Below are positions 1 through 6,639 of a DNA stretch of 21,385 nucleotides, in pieces (within the stretch, counting starts at the first letter, position 1; every line of letters begins with the position of its first letter). The position numbers and the translations under genes are program-made. Origin of the DNA: Pseudomonadota bacterium (lineage in GTDB: Bacteria; Pseudomonadota; Alphaproteobacteria; Reyranellales; Reyranellaceae). The stretch lies in assembly GCA_023436825.1 (NCBI GenBank), contig JAEZHS010000386.1, positions 1 to 21,385 of the forward strand, given 5' to 3'. Under the pieces are notes generated by a model, which was given only the letters and a program-made list of their open reading frames with translations, had not been told where the DNA came from and did no database searches.

Positions 1-14
1 ATATTGGGGGCGAG

Positions 15-836
15 ATGAGCCTTTCCATCGCCACCTGGAACATCAATTCGGTCCGTCTGCGGATCAATAACGTCAAACGCTATCTCAGGCTGCGCAAGCC
101 CGATGTGCTGTGCCTCCAGGAGACCAAGTGCCCGGACGAATTCTTCCCGCACAAGGCCTTCGAGGGGTTGGGCTACACGCACCGGCTGGTCCAGGGCATG
201 AAGTCCTACAACGGGGTGGCGATCCTCTCCAAGGTGCCGTTCACCGCCAAAAACGTCCACCATCGCTGCGGCAAGGAGGATTGCCGGCACATCGAAGTCG
301 CGCTCGATACCGGCTCCGATCCCATCCTGCTCGACAATCTTTACATCCCGGCGGGCGGCGACATTCCCGATCCGGCCGTGAACGACAAGTTCGCGCACAA
401 GCTCGATTTCTACCGCGAGATGGCTCAGTGGTTCGCCGACCGCAAGCCGAAAGCGGGCGCCGCCAAGGGCCAGCGCCGCATCGCCCTCGGCGATCTCAAT
501 GTGGCGCCGCTGGAGCACGACGTGTGGAGCCACAAGCAGCTTCTCAAGATCGTGTCGCACACGCCCGTCGAGGTCGAGCTGTTCGGCCGCCTGCAGGCAT
601 CGCTCGACTGGATCGACGTGCCGCGCCGTTTCGTGCCCGAGGACAAGAAGCTCTATTCGTGGTGGAGCTACCGCAACAACGACTGGCGTGCGTCCAACCG
701 CGGCCGGCGGCTGGATCATATCCTTGCCTCGCCGGCCCTGTCGGGCGCCATCAGGAGTCATCGCATCGACGTCGACGTGCGCGACTGGAAGCAGGCGTCC
801 GACCACGTGCCGGTGATGGCGACGTTCGAAGTCTGA
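15..836 (+). CDS. xthA: Exodeoxyribonuclease III
   Basis: This 273-residue protein is a member of the exonuclease/endonuclease/phosphatase fold, close to the usual length of XthA (about 268). The family cleaves abasic DNA on the 5' side and removes nucleotides 3' to 5' in base excision repair in the cytoplasm. Visible active-site motifs, in order, are WNIN near residue 8, QETK with the metal-binding Glu36, GDLN with Asp160 and Asn162, LDHIL with Asp234, and the C-terminal SDHVP with Asp263 and His264. The ATG at 15 follows a G-rich stretch (GGGGGCGAG) that could serve as a ribosome-binding site, and it gives the normal N-terminus. Anything upstream lies outside the window. The small membrane protein gene starts 18 bases downstream, so the two may be co-transcribed. 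The family call is firm; the exact enzymatic preference is inferred from homology. Confidence 0.95.
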   Translation: MSLSIATWNINSVRLRINNVKRYLRLRKPDVLCLQETKCPDEFFPHKAFEGLGYTHRLVQGMKSYNGVAILSKVPFTAKNVHHRCGKEDCRHIEVALDTGSDPILLDNLYIPAGGDIPDPAVNDKFAHKLDFYREMAQWFADRKPKAGAAKGQRRIALGDLNVAPLEHDVWSHKQLLKIVSHTPVEVELFGRLQASLDWIDVPRRFVPEDKKLYSWWSYRNNDWRASNRGRRLDHILASPALSGAIRSHRIDVDVRDWKQASDHVPVMATFEV

Positions 837-854
837 AGGAAGGGGTAGCAGCGC

Positions 855-1097
855 ATGACAATCATCGCAGTCCTGGTCATCGGCCTGGTCGTCGGGTTGC
901 TCGCACGGTTCATCACGCCGGGCCCGAACCCGCGCGGCATCATCGTCACCATCGTGATCGGCATTGTCGGCGCGGTGATCGCGACTTACGGCGGCCAGGC
1001 GCTGGGTCTCTACGCGCCAGGTGAGCCTGCCGGCTTCGTCGGCTCGGTGGTCGGCGCCGTCGTCCTGCTGGTGCTGTTGCGGCTTTTCAGCCGCTGA
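855..1097 (+). CDS. GlsB/YeaQ/YmgE-type small stress membrane protein
   Basis: This 80-residue, very hydrophobic protein has three predicted membrane segments (about residues 2-18, 28-47 and 58-76). It has the Gly-rich helices and the short GPNPRG loop after helix 1 that mark the transglycosylase-associated family (GlsB, YeaQ, YmgE). These are inner-membrane proteins linked to general stress in several bacteria, and their biochemical role is unknown. The length matches the family (about 80-90). The ATG at 855 has a good ribosome-binding site (AAGGAAGGGG, about 10 bases upstream). It follows xthA on the same strand with an 18-base gap. Membership is supported by length, topology and glycine pattern; function cannot be stated further. 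Confidence 0.85.
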   Translation: MTIIAVLVIGLVVGLLARFITPGPNPRGIIVTIVIGIVGAVIATYGGQALGLYAPGEPAGFVGSVVGAVVLLVLLRLFSR

Positions 1098-1179
1098 GCT
1101 GATTGGCTCGGGGCTTTCACGAATAGGCGTAGGGCCGATGACACCGCCAGCACTGCCAGCACGATGCGCGGCCCAACAA

Positions 1180-1215
1180 TTTTTGCGTTCTTTAGGCCCT
1201 TATGGAACGCAAAAA
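1180..1215. repeat. 11-bp perfect inverted repeat
   Basis: The arms TTTTTGCGTTC (1180-1190) and GAACGCAAAAA (1205-1215) are perfect reverse complements around a 14-base spacer. The outer ends are AT-rich and no thymine run follows on either strand, so it is not a typical intrinsic terminator. An operator or a cruciform-prone site is more likely. It lies directly upstream of the promoter-like pair at 1229-1257. Confidence 0.7.
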
Positions 1216-1257
1216 ATTATAACCAGGGTTGACCAAGGGGCCCACCTAAGTTATAAT
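1216..1257. repeat. 8-bp inverted repeat spanning a promoter
   Basis: ATTATAAC (1216-1223) and GTTATAAT (1250-1257) are perfect reverse complements 26 bases apart. The right arm contains the putative -10 hexamer and the left arm lies just upstream of the -35. This geometry could suit a looping or dimeric repressor, but it may also be chance in AT-rich DNA. Confidence 0.45.
1229..1257 (+). promoter_or_regulatory. Near-consensus sigma-70 promoter without an evident gene
   Basis: TTGACC (1229-1234) is separated by exactly 17 bases from TATAAT (1252-1257). This matches the housekeeping sigma consensus at 11 of 12 positions with ideal spacing, which is rare in DNA of this composition. Transcription would start near the G at 1264 and run rightward. 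The next annotated gene in that direction is on the opposite strand (ends at 1401), so the product would be a short non-coding RNA or an antisense transcript against the methyltransferase gene. The sequence match is direct; activity is inferred. Confidence 0.6.
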
Positions 1258-1400
1258 GACCGGGCGCTCGCCTCCCGCGAGCTTCGCTCTTTGCATCGTT
1301 CATCCGATACCCATCGCGCCTAGCCCCGGCCGGGCCGCCTGTCCGGCCGTTTCCGGGCAACACCGCCTACTGCCGGTGCCTGAAGGAAGAGCTGAAAAGG

Positions 1401-1889
1401 TCAGCCCACGAGATAGAGAAAATACCGATCCTTCGGCACGCCCGGCGGCTCGGGCTGGCGGCGCCAGCGGGCCACGTCGAGCGGTTGGTTCGCCAGCACG
1501 TATCCTCCCGGCCCGGCCAATGTATCGAGCGCCGGGCCGAGCCACTTGCCCATCGCCATGTTGGCGGCGTGATCGCCAGTGCCGAGATCGGTGTGGATCA
1601 GCGCCGCTGTCGCGCCAAGTTTTTGCGCGGCTTTGGCAATCGACTCCCGCGCCTCGCCCAGGAACAGCCGGTCGTCCGGCGGGATGCAGTCGGGATGGGC
1701 CGCCACCTTGCGCTCGAAGACGTAGATGTCGCGGCCGGGAAAGAGGTCGCGCAGATGATCGTAGGTGCGGCCGTTGCCCAGTCCGACTTCGAGGATGGGA
1801 CCGGGCAGGGCGTCGATCCTGGGCTTCAGGAAATTCAGGCAGTCGCGCTGCGCCTGCATGCGCGCGATGAAGCTGTCGAGGCGGCTCAT
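1401..1889 (-). CDS. Small class I SAM-dependent methyltransferase
   Basis: This 162-residue protein has a Rossmann-type SAM-binding motif I, ILEVGLGNGR, at residues 32-41. An acidic residue follows at the end of the next strand (YVFERK, Glu59), and a later strand LIHTDLGTGD lies at about 97-106. It is short for a methyltransferase but resembles a compact family seen in alphaproteobacteria (I think of Pfam Methyltransf_17, not verified). The substrate is unknown. The ATG at 1887-1889 lies inside a palindromic repeat that supplies GGAAGAGC directly before it on the minus strand. It is the third gene after the ABC exporter and the cyclic-nucleotide-binding gene on the same strand, so it may belong to that operon, although the repeat intervenes. 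The nearest catalytic relative cannot be named from sequence alone. Confidence 0.75.
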   Translation of the reverse strand: MSRLDSFIARMQAQRDCLNFLKPRIDALPGPILEVGLGNGRTYDHLRDLFPGRDIYVFERKVAAHPDCIPPDDRLFLGEARESIAKAAQKLGATAALIHTDLGTGDHAANMAMGKWLGPALDTLAGPGGYVLANQPLDVARWRRQPEPPGVPKDRYFLYLVG

Positions 1890-1965
1890 GCTCTTCCGGA
1901 CCGCGCGCTTCCCGCTCGCTCATGAGTCATGAGCGCGCAGGATGCGCGCGGTCCGGAAGAGCATG
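1887..1965. repeat. Palindromic repeat element, copy A
   Basis: A perfect 22-bp inverted repeat (1887-1908 and 1944-1965, each ending in CATG) encloses a 35-base centre that contains ATGAG motifs and a GC-rich hairpin. Bases 1927-1960 are identical over 34 bases to 21347-21380, and the core GCGGTCCGGAAGA recurs before ccmF at about 19298-19310. This is therefore a dispersed family. On the minus strand the outer CATG holds the start codon of the methyltransferase, preceded by GGAAGAGC. It resembles REP/BIME-type elements, with no transposase in the window. Confidence 0.85.
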
Positions 1966-1972
1966 ACATCGT

Positions 1973-2431
1973 TCACGCGGCCTTGTTGTTCGCGGTCGCT
2001 TCGCGCAGCTTCTTGTTGGTGTCCTCCACGCGATGCGCCAGCTCGCGCATGATCTCGATGGCCATCGTCGGGAACTCGCCGACCATGCGGTAGAACGTGT
2101 CCTTGGAGATCTTCAGCGTGTTCAGCGGCTCGCGCGCCTTGATGGTGGCGGTACGCGGTACGTCGCACAGGATGGCGATCTCGCCCAGGAAGTCGTTCTT
2201 CTTCATCTCGGCGACCTGGATCTGGCCGGTCGGCGTGTCGATCAGCACGTCGGCCACCCCGCCCAGGATCACGTACATGGCGTCGCCCGGGTCGCCTTGA
2301 TGGCAGAGCTCTTGCCCCTCGGCGTAGTTCACGCGCTCGCTGGTGAAGGCCAGCAGCTTCAGCTTGGCCGGCTCGATCTTGGACAGGATCGGCACGCCTT
2401 TCAGCAGCTCGACTTCTTCGTTGAGGTTCAT
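1973..2431 (-). CDS. Stand-alone cyclic nucleotide-binding domain protein
   Basis: This 152-residue protein consists of a single CRP-type cyclic nucleotide-binding domain. The phosphate-binding cassette FLGEIAILCDVPRTATIKA (residues 81-99) retains the key Glu84, which binds the ribose 2'-OH, and Arg93, which binds the cyclic phosphate. Nucleotide binding is therefore plausible. After the domain there is only a short charged helix (about 120-148) and no helix-turn-helix, so it is not a CRP/FNR-type transcription factor. A strong AGGAGG ribosome-binding site precedes the ATG at 2429-2431. It starts 19 bases after the ABC exporter stop, which argues for one transcript and a role as a regulatory partner of that transporter. 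This role is inferred from context. Confidence 0.9.
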   Translation of the reverse strand: MNLNEEVELLKGVPILSKIEPAKLKLLAFTSERVNYAEGQELCHQGDPGDAMYVILGGVADVLIDTPTGQIQVAEMKKNDFLGEIAILCDVPRTATIKAREPLNTLKISKDTFYRMVGEFPTMAIEIMRELAHRVEDTNKKLREATANNKAA

Positions 2432-2450
2432 CGCTTCCTCCTGAATTCCC

Positions 2451-5171
2451 TCACGACGCCATCAACTCGGCGTAGAGCCCACCTTTTGCCGCCAGTTCCG
2501 ACGGCGCTCCCTGAGCGGCGATCCTGCCACCCTGCATAACGACAATCTGCTCGAATGGCTCCGCCTGCGACGGCCGGTTGGCGATCCAGACAACGCCGCG
2601 ATCGCCACTCTTCGCCGCCGCCAGGATGTTGTCGCGGATGCGGTCCTGGGTGCGGCTGTCGAAGGCAGCCACTGCCTCGTTGACGATCAGCAGCTGCGGC
2701 CGCTTGATCAGGGCGCGGGCGATGCCGAGCTTCTGGCGCTGCGTCGCCGTCAGGCGCTTGCCGCCGACGCCGACATTGTACTCCAACCCGACCTCGATCA
2801 CCGAGTTGTGGAGCCCGAGCTCGCTCAGCACGTCGGAGATCAGCGTGCCGATGCGCTGCTCGCCCTGTGCCTGGCCATAGACCAGGCGGCCGAACAGGAT
2901 GTTGTCCTGCAGCGTGGCGGCGCTGTTGTAGCGCTGGAAGTCGTAGAATTCGACGGCACCGCGCAACGGCGCGGGCAGACCGGAGGCAAAGGCGTGCCGC
3001 GCAGCCAGGAGGCGCTCCTCCATGTCGGCATCGATCAGGCCCAGGCGATGGCGCGCCTCGATGTAGCGGAACGGCAGCGTCATCAGGCGCGGCCGGTCGG
3101 CCTCGGGCACGGCGTCGATGCCCTTGCCGCCCAGGCGCTGCAGCAGCAGCCGCACGTTGGGCAACTCGTCGGCCGAAATGAAGCTGTACTGCTCGAACAA
3201 CGGGTTGTCGGGCGACAGGCCGGAGAACAGCTCGACCATGGTCTCGGCAATGGTGAGACCCATGCGCTGCAGGTCGAGGTCGATGCCCGTCGACCTCAGC
3301 ACCGACTGCATGTAGGGGTCGACCGCGATATTGTCGCCGGCGAAATCCTTGCCGAGCGGCGTGCCGAACAGGATGTTCTCGGCGACCGACAGGTTGCGGT
3401 TGTAACGGTCGGCGTTGAAGGTCTCGACCAGGCCGGCATAGCTCGGATCCTGCAGGCGGCCGAGCAGCTCGTGCCGGGCCTTCAGGATGCGCTCGGCGAG
3501 ATCGGGCCGCAGCGTCGGATCGACCGTGCCGCGCAGGCCGAGCGCATAGATGTCCTCGTCGAGTTCGACCTGCTTCAGCACCTCGACGATGCGCGGCAGC
3601 AGGTCGGCAGGCCCGGTCGCGCCGGCCAGCTCATAGTCGATCCAGTCGGCGTTGGGATCGAGCGCTGGATTGCCGGCGCGCTCGGCCTCCTTGCGGATCT
3701 GCTCGCGCTCGGCCGCCGCTGCGTCGTCGTAGGTGGCGGGCGTGACGGGCCGGATCTTCAGGCCGAACAGAAGGTTGTCGCGCACCGACACCGGAAACAG
3801 ATAGGTCTCCTGTCCGACATACGACGTCCGCGCCCCCAGCACGTACTCGGGCACCTGGAAGAAATCGTTGCCGTCGAGCTTGATCGAACCGCTGCTCGGC
3901 AGGATGATGCGCGCCAGCACCTGGCCCAGCACGTCCTTGCCCGAGCTCGCGGCGCCGATCACGGCGAGCCTGCTGCAGGTCGGCAGCATCAGGGACACGC
4001 CGTCGAGCTGCTTGACCCGGCCATCCTCGGAGACGGTAATGCCGGCCAGCGCCAGTTGGTGCCCCAGCGGCGGCGGCGGCCCGTCGGGCACCACCTGCAA
4101 GTCCTGGGGCATCATGCCTTCGGGCTGGAACTGGTCGATCACCTGCTCGTACTTGATCTGGACGTCCTGGCGTTGCTGGTCCCAGTCGAGCAGCTCCTTG
4201 ACCGGCGACGGCAGGTCCTTGTAGGCCAGCAGCACGCCGACCACGGCGCCGACATCCATATGCCCGGTGAGCGCGAAGTAGCCGCCGATCAGATAGATGG
4301 CGAACGGCGTCGCCTGCGACAGGATGTTGTTCCAGAACTTGGCGACGAACTTCTTCTGATAGAGGTCGAAGCGGATCTTGAAGATCTTGCCGAGACGCTC
4401 GGAGATGTCGGCGCGCTCGTAGTTGGCCGCGCCATGTATGTGGATCTCGTTCACGCCGTCAGCGGTTTCGGCGATGCGGCCGGCGAGCTGGCGGGCGGTG
4501 ATCTGCCGCTGGCGACCGAGCACCAGGACCGGCCGGCGCAACCGCGGAACGATCGCCATCTGGACGCCCAGCAGCACGACGACGACGATCCCAAGCAGCC
4601 AGTTCTGCAGCATGATGAACAGGATCGCCGTCAGTGCCTGACCGCCCAGGAACATCGGCTGGACGAAGGCATCGCCGATGAAGCCGCCGAGCGGCTCGAC
4701 CTCGTCCTTGATCATGGTCGCGAGCTCGGCCTGCTTGACCTTGCGGAAGTGGGCCGGCGGGAAACGCAGGATGCGCTCATAGAGCTCATAGCGCAGGCGG
4801 CGCAGCATGCGCTCACCCATGCGGCCCTTCTGGGTGTTGATCGTCTTCTTGAACAGGGCGTTCACGATCACGGCGCCCAGGAAGACGAAACTCATGGTCA
4901 CCAGGTATCCGAGCTGGTCGACCTGGAAGCCGTCGAAGATGCGCAGGACCTTTCCGGGCAGGACGGCGGACAGATCGAGCTCCCAGACCAGGAAGGGGAT
5001 GGTCTTGGAATGCTTGAAGGCGTTGCCCTGGATGCCGTTGTTGACGATGTCCTTGGGCACCGTCAGCGACATGAAATAGAAGATCTGGGCCAGCACCACG
5101 AGGCCCAGGATGACGATCTGCTCGGGCCTGCTGTGTCGCCAGATGTAGGTGAACAGATTGCGTTGCATCAA
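2451..5171 (-). CDS. Atypical ABC transporter (membrane plus ATPase domains) with large NBD insertion
   Basis: This 906-residue protein has an N-terminal exporter-type membrane domain (about residues 15-340, hydrophobic segments near 18-38, 87-107, 170-205 and 280-302) followed by an ABC ATPase domain. The ATPase is about 540 residues long instead of about 240. The P-loop is GAASSGKD (406-413) in place of GxxGxGK[ST]. The Q-loop is YVGQ (Gln454). The signature region is GVGGKRLTATQRQK (801-814) instead of LSGGQ. Walker B is LLIVNE (Asn831 replacing Asp, catalytic Glu832 kept), and the H-loop His is replaced by Asn865. Between the Q-loop and the signature lie about 290 extra residues in which the NxLFG motif recurs (466-470, 599-603, 757-761). 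Substrate and direction are unknown; the membrane domain type suggests export or flipping. It is divergent from the glycosyltransferase operon and followed by a cyclic-nucleotide-binding protein. Confidence 0.85.
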   Translation of the reverse strand: MMQRNLFTYIWRHSRPEQIVILGLVVLAQIFYFMSLTVPKDIVNNGIQGNAFKHSKTIPFLVWELDLSAVLPGKVLRIFDGFQVDQLGYLVTMSFVFLGAVIVNALFKKTINTQKGRMGERMLRRLRYELYERILRFPPAHFRKVKQAELATMIKDEVEPLGGFIGDAFVQPMFLGGQALTAILFIMLQNWLLGIVVVVLLGVQMAIVPRLRRPVLVLGRQRQITARQLAGRIAETADGVNEIHIHGAANYERADISERLGKIFKIRFDLYQKKFVAKFWNNILSQATPFAIYLIGGYFALTGHMDVGAVVGVLLAYKDLPSPVKELLDWDQQRQDVQIKYEQVIDQFQPEGMMPQDLQVVPDGPPPPLGHQLALAGITVSEDGRVKQLDGVSLMLPTCSRLAVIGAASSGKDVLGQVLARIILPSSGSIKLDGNDFFQVPEYVLGARTSYVGQETYLFPVSVRDNLLFGLKIRPVTPATYDDAAAAEREQIRKEAERAGNPALDPNADWIDYELAGATGPADLLPRIVEVLKQVELDEDIYALGLRGTVDPTLRPDLAERILKARHELLGRLQDPSYAGLVETFNADRYNRNLSVAENILFGTPLGKDFAGDNIAVDPYMQSVLRSTGIDLDLQRMGLTIAETMVELFSGLSPDNPLFEQYSFISADELPNVRLLLQRLGGKGIDAVPEADRPRLMTLPFRYIEARHRLGLIDADMEERLLAARHAFASGLPAPLRGAVEFYDFQRYNSAATLQDNILFGRLVYGQAQGEQRIGTLISDVLSELGLHNSVIEVGLEYNVGVGGKRLTATQRQKLGIARALIKRPQLLIVNEAVAAFDSRTQDRIRDNILAAAKSGDRGVVWIANRPSQAEPFEQIVVMQGGRIAAQGAPSELAAKGGLYAELMAS

Positions 5172-5350
5172 TATCCGCGGTCGAAGCCCCCCAGGTGCGC
5201 CCGCCCCACTCTCCTATATTAGATCAGCCCCTTGATTACATTCGATATTTTGCATTGCGACAGGGGTTCGCGTGTCCCTCCCATTATGGCATAGTCCGGC
5301 CGAATTCACCGGTCGGGGCAGAACGCGCTTCGGCAAGGAGAGACGTTCGC
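5172..5350. promoter_or_regulatory. Divergent intergenic region between exporter and glycosyltransferase operons
   Basis: These 179 bases separate two genes that point away from each other, so promoters for both operons should lie here. The segment 5215-5260 is relatively AT-rich (for example TATATTAG and CGATATTTTGCATTG), but I could not find a -35/-10 pair with good spacing on either strand. AAGGAG at 5335-5340 is the ribosome-binding site of the rightward gene. Confidence 0.4.
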
Positions 5351-6625
5351 ATGCCTAACAGCCGGTCCAAGCGTGTGCTGCTCTACAGCCACGACTCCTT
5401 CGGTCTCGGCCATGTGAGCCGATGCCGCACCATCGCCAACGCCCTGGTGGCGGCCGACCCCAACGTCTCGGTCCTGATCCTGTCGGGCTCGCCGGTGATC
5501 GGCTCCTATGAGTTCCGTTCGGGCATCGACTTCGTGCGCATCCCGGGCGTGGTCAAGCTGATCGACGGCGACTACGACTCGGCCAACCTCAGGGTCGGCG
5601 TCGAGCATACACTGGCGATGCGGACCCGGATCATCCGCGACACCGCGGACATCTACCGGCCCGACCTCTTTATCATCGACAAGGAGCCGACCGGCCTGCG
5701 CGGCGAGGTCGTGCCGGCGCTCCGGCTCCTGAAGGACCGCGGCACGCCGCTGGTGCTGGGCTTGCGTGACGTCATGGACGATCCTGCGGCTCTCGCCGCC
5801 GAATGGGAGCGCAAGAATGTCGTCCCGGCGCTGCGCGACCTCTACGACGAGATCTGGATCTATGGCCTGCCGCAGATCAACAAGCCGCTGACCGGCATCG
5901 AAGTGCCACCGTCCGTGCGTCACAAGATGGTCTATACCGGCTACCTGCGCCGCGACCTGCCGCTGCACACCGACGTACCGCACGAGATGGAGGAGATCGA
6001 CGGGCCTTTCATCCTGGTGACGGCCGGCGGCGGTGGGGACGGCGCCGACCTGATCGACTGGGTGCTGGCGGCCTACGAGACCGACCCGCACATCCCCTAC
6101 GGCGCGGTGATCGTGTTCGGCCCCTTCATGTCGGCAGCCGAGCGCGAGACCTTCAAGGAACGCGCAGGCAAGTTCAGGAACATCCGCACCCTCACCTTCA
6201 CCAACAATCTCGGCGCCTTGATGAAGCGCGCGGCGGGCGTGGTGGCGATGGGCGGCTACAACACCTTCTGTGAGATCCTGTCGTTCGACAAAAAAGCGAT
6301 CATCGTGCCGCGCACCAGGCCGCGCCTGGAGCAGTTCATCCGCGCCCGCGCTGCGCGCAATGTCGGCTTGATCGAGATGCTCGACGCCGATCGCGGCCGC
6401 GATCCGCACGCCATGGCGACGGCGCTGCGGCAGCTGCCGCAGCAGGGCCTGCCGAGCGACGTCGTGGTGCCTGGCCTGCTCGACGGCCTGCCCAACGTCT
6501 GGCGTCTGGTCGCCAAGCAGCTCGCCCATCCTCATCGCGGTCCCGCACCGCTCGGGGCGATGGGAAGCGACGTACCAGGGGCCGGCGCCTCGCCCGCCGT
6601 GCCTCCGGCGCGCGCCAGGACCTGA
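5351..6625 (+). CDS. COG4671-type predicted glycosyltransferase (first paralogue)
   Basis: This 424-residue protein has the GT-B look of the predicted glycosyltransferases of COG4671, related to MurG and UDP-GlcNAc 2-epimerase-like folds. The N-terminal signature is HDSFGLGHVSR (residues 14-24). A mid-protein YTGYLRRD motif is followed by a glycine-rich VTAGGGGDG strand that opens the C-terminal Rossmann half, and MGGYNTFCE lies near the donor site. No signal peptide or membrane segment is seen, so it is likely cytoplasmic. The open frame extends upstream to 5195, but the ATG at 5351 has AAGGAG ten bases before it and begins exactly at the conserved N-terminus. It is the first gene of the rightward operon, and the next gene starts 14 bases downstream. 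Donor and acceptor are unknown. A second copy of the family lies at 9604-10755. Confidence 0.85.
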   Translation: MPNSRSKRVLLYSHDSFGLGHVSRCRTIANALVAADPNVSVLILSGSPVIGSYEFRSGIDFVRIPGVVKLIDGDYDSANLRVGVEHTLAMRTRIIRDTADIYRPDLFIIDKEPTGLRGEVVPALRLLKDRGTPLVLGLRDVMDDPAALAAEWERKNVVPALRDLYDEIWIYGLPQINKPLTGIEVPPSVRHKMVYTGYLRRDLPLHTDVPHEMEEIDGPFILVTAGGGGDGADLIDWVLAAYETDPHIPYGAVIVFGPFMSAAERETFKERAGKFRNIRTLTFTNNLGALMKRAAGVVAMGGYNTFCEILSFDKKAIIVPRTRPRLEQFIRARAARNVGLIEMLDADRGRDPHAMATALRQLPQQGLPSDVVVPGLLDGLPNVWRLVAKQLAHPHRGPAPLGAMGSDVPGAGASPAVPPARART

Positions 6626-6639
6626 TCGTCGGCACCTTC

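Larger units (their letters stand above)
1098..1400. other. Intergenic gap with AT-rich island, no gene seen
   Basis: I see no credible protein gene here. Bases about 1175-1260 are much richer in A and T than the surroundings and hold two inverted repeats and a promoter-like pair, listed separately. The rest (about 1262-1400) is GC-rich and can form small hairpins: a 6-bp stem at 1266-1271/1277-1282 and another 6-bp stem at 1328-1333/1343-1348. Both are compatible with a structured RNA. No thymine tract typical of an intrinsic terminator is visible on either strand. Confidence 0.6.

Noticed and set aside
1180..1215. Intrinsic terminator for xthA or the methyltransferase gene.
   Set aside because: The stem base is A/T and no thymine tract follows on either strand.
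1264..1400. Possible SRP 4.5S RNA or 6S RNA downstream of the orphan promoter.
   Set aside because: The conserved SRP tetraloop region (GGAAG with AGCAG) is not matched, and no long 6S-like closing stem could be drawn.
1256..1870. A 204-residue plus-strand frame beginning at the ATG that overlaps the -10 element at 1252-1257.
   Set aside because: The ATG lies upstream of any expected transcription start, the protein is Arg/Pro/Ala-rich, and most of it is antisense to the methyltransferase gene.
2889..3776. Frameshift or gene fusion artefact as explanation of the long ATPase insertion in the exporter.
   Set aside because: The reading frame is open throughout, codon use is uniform, and the repeated motifs are in frame, which fits internal duplication and not an assembly error.
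2808..5222. An 804-residue open frame on the plus strand opposite the exporter gene.
   Set aside because: It is an antisense shadow of a GC-rich gene: composition is rich in Gln, Asp, His and Arg with no domain, and the minus-strand protein has clear ABC motifs.
5195..5350. N-terminal extension of the first glycosyltransferase from an upstream ATG at 5195.
   Set aside because: The extra residues do not look like the family, no ribosome-binding site precedes 5195, and 5351 has AAGGAG at good spacing.
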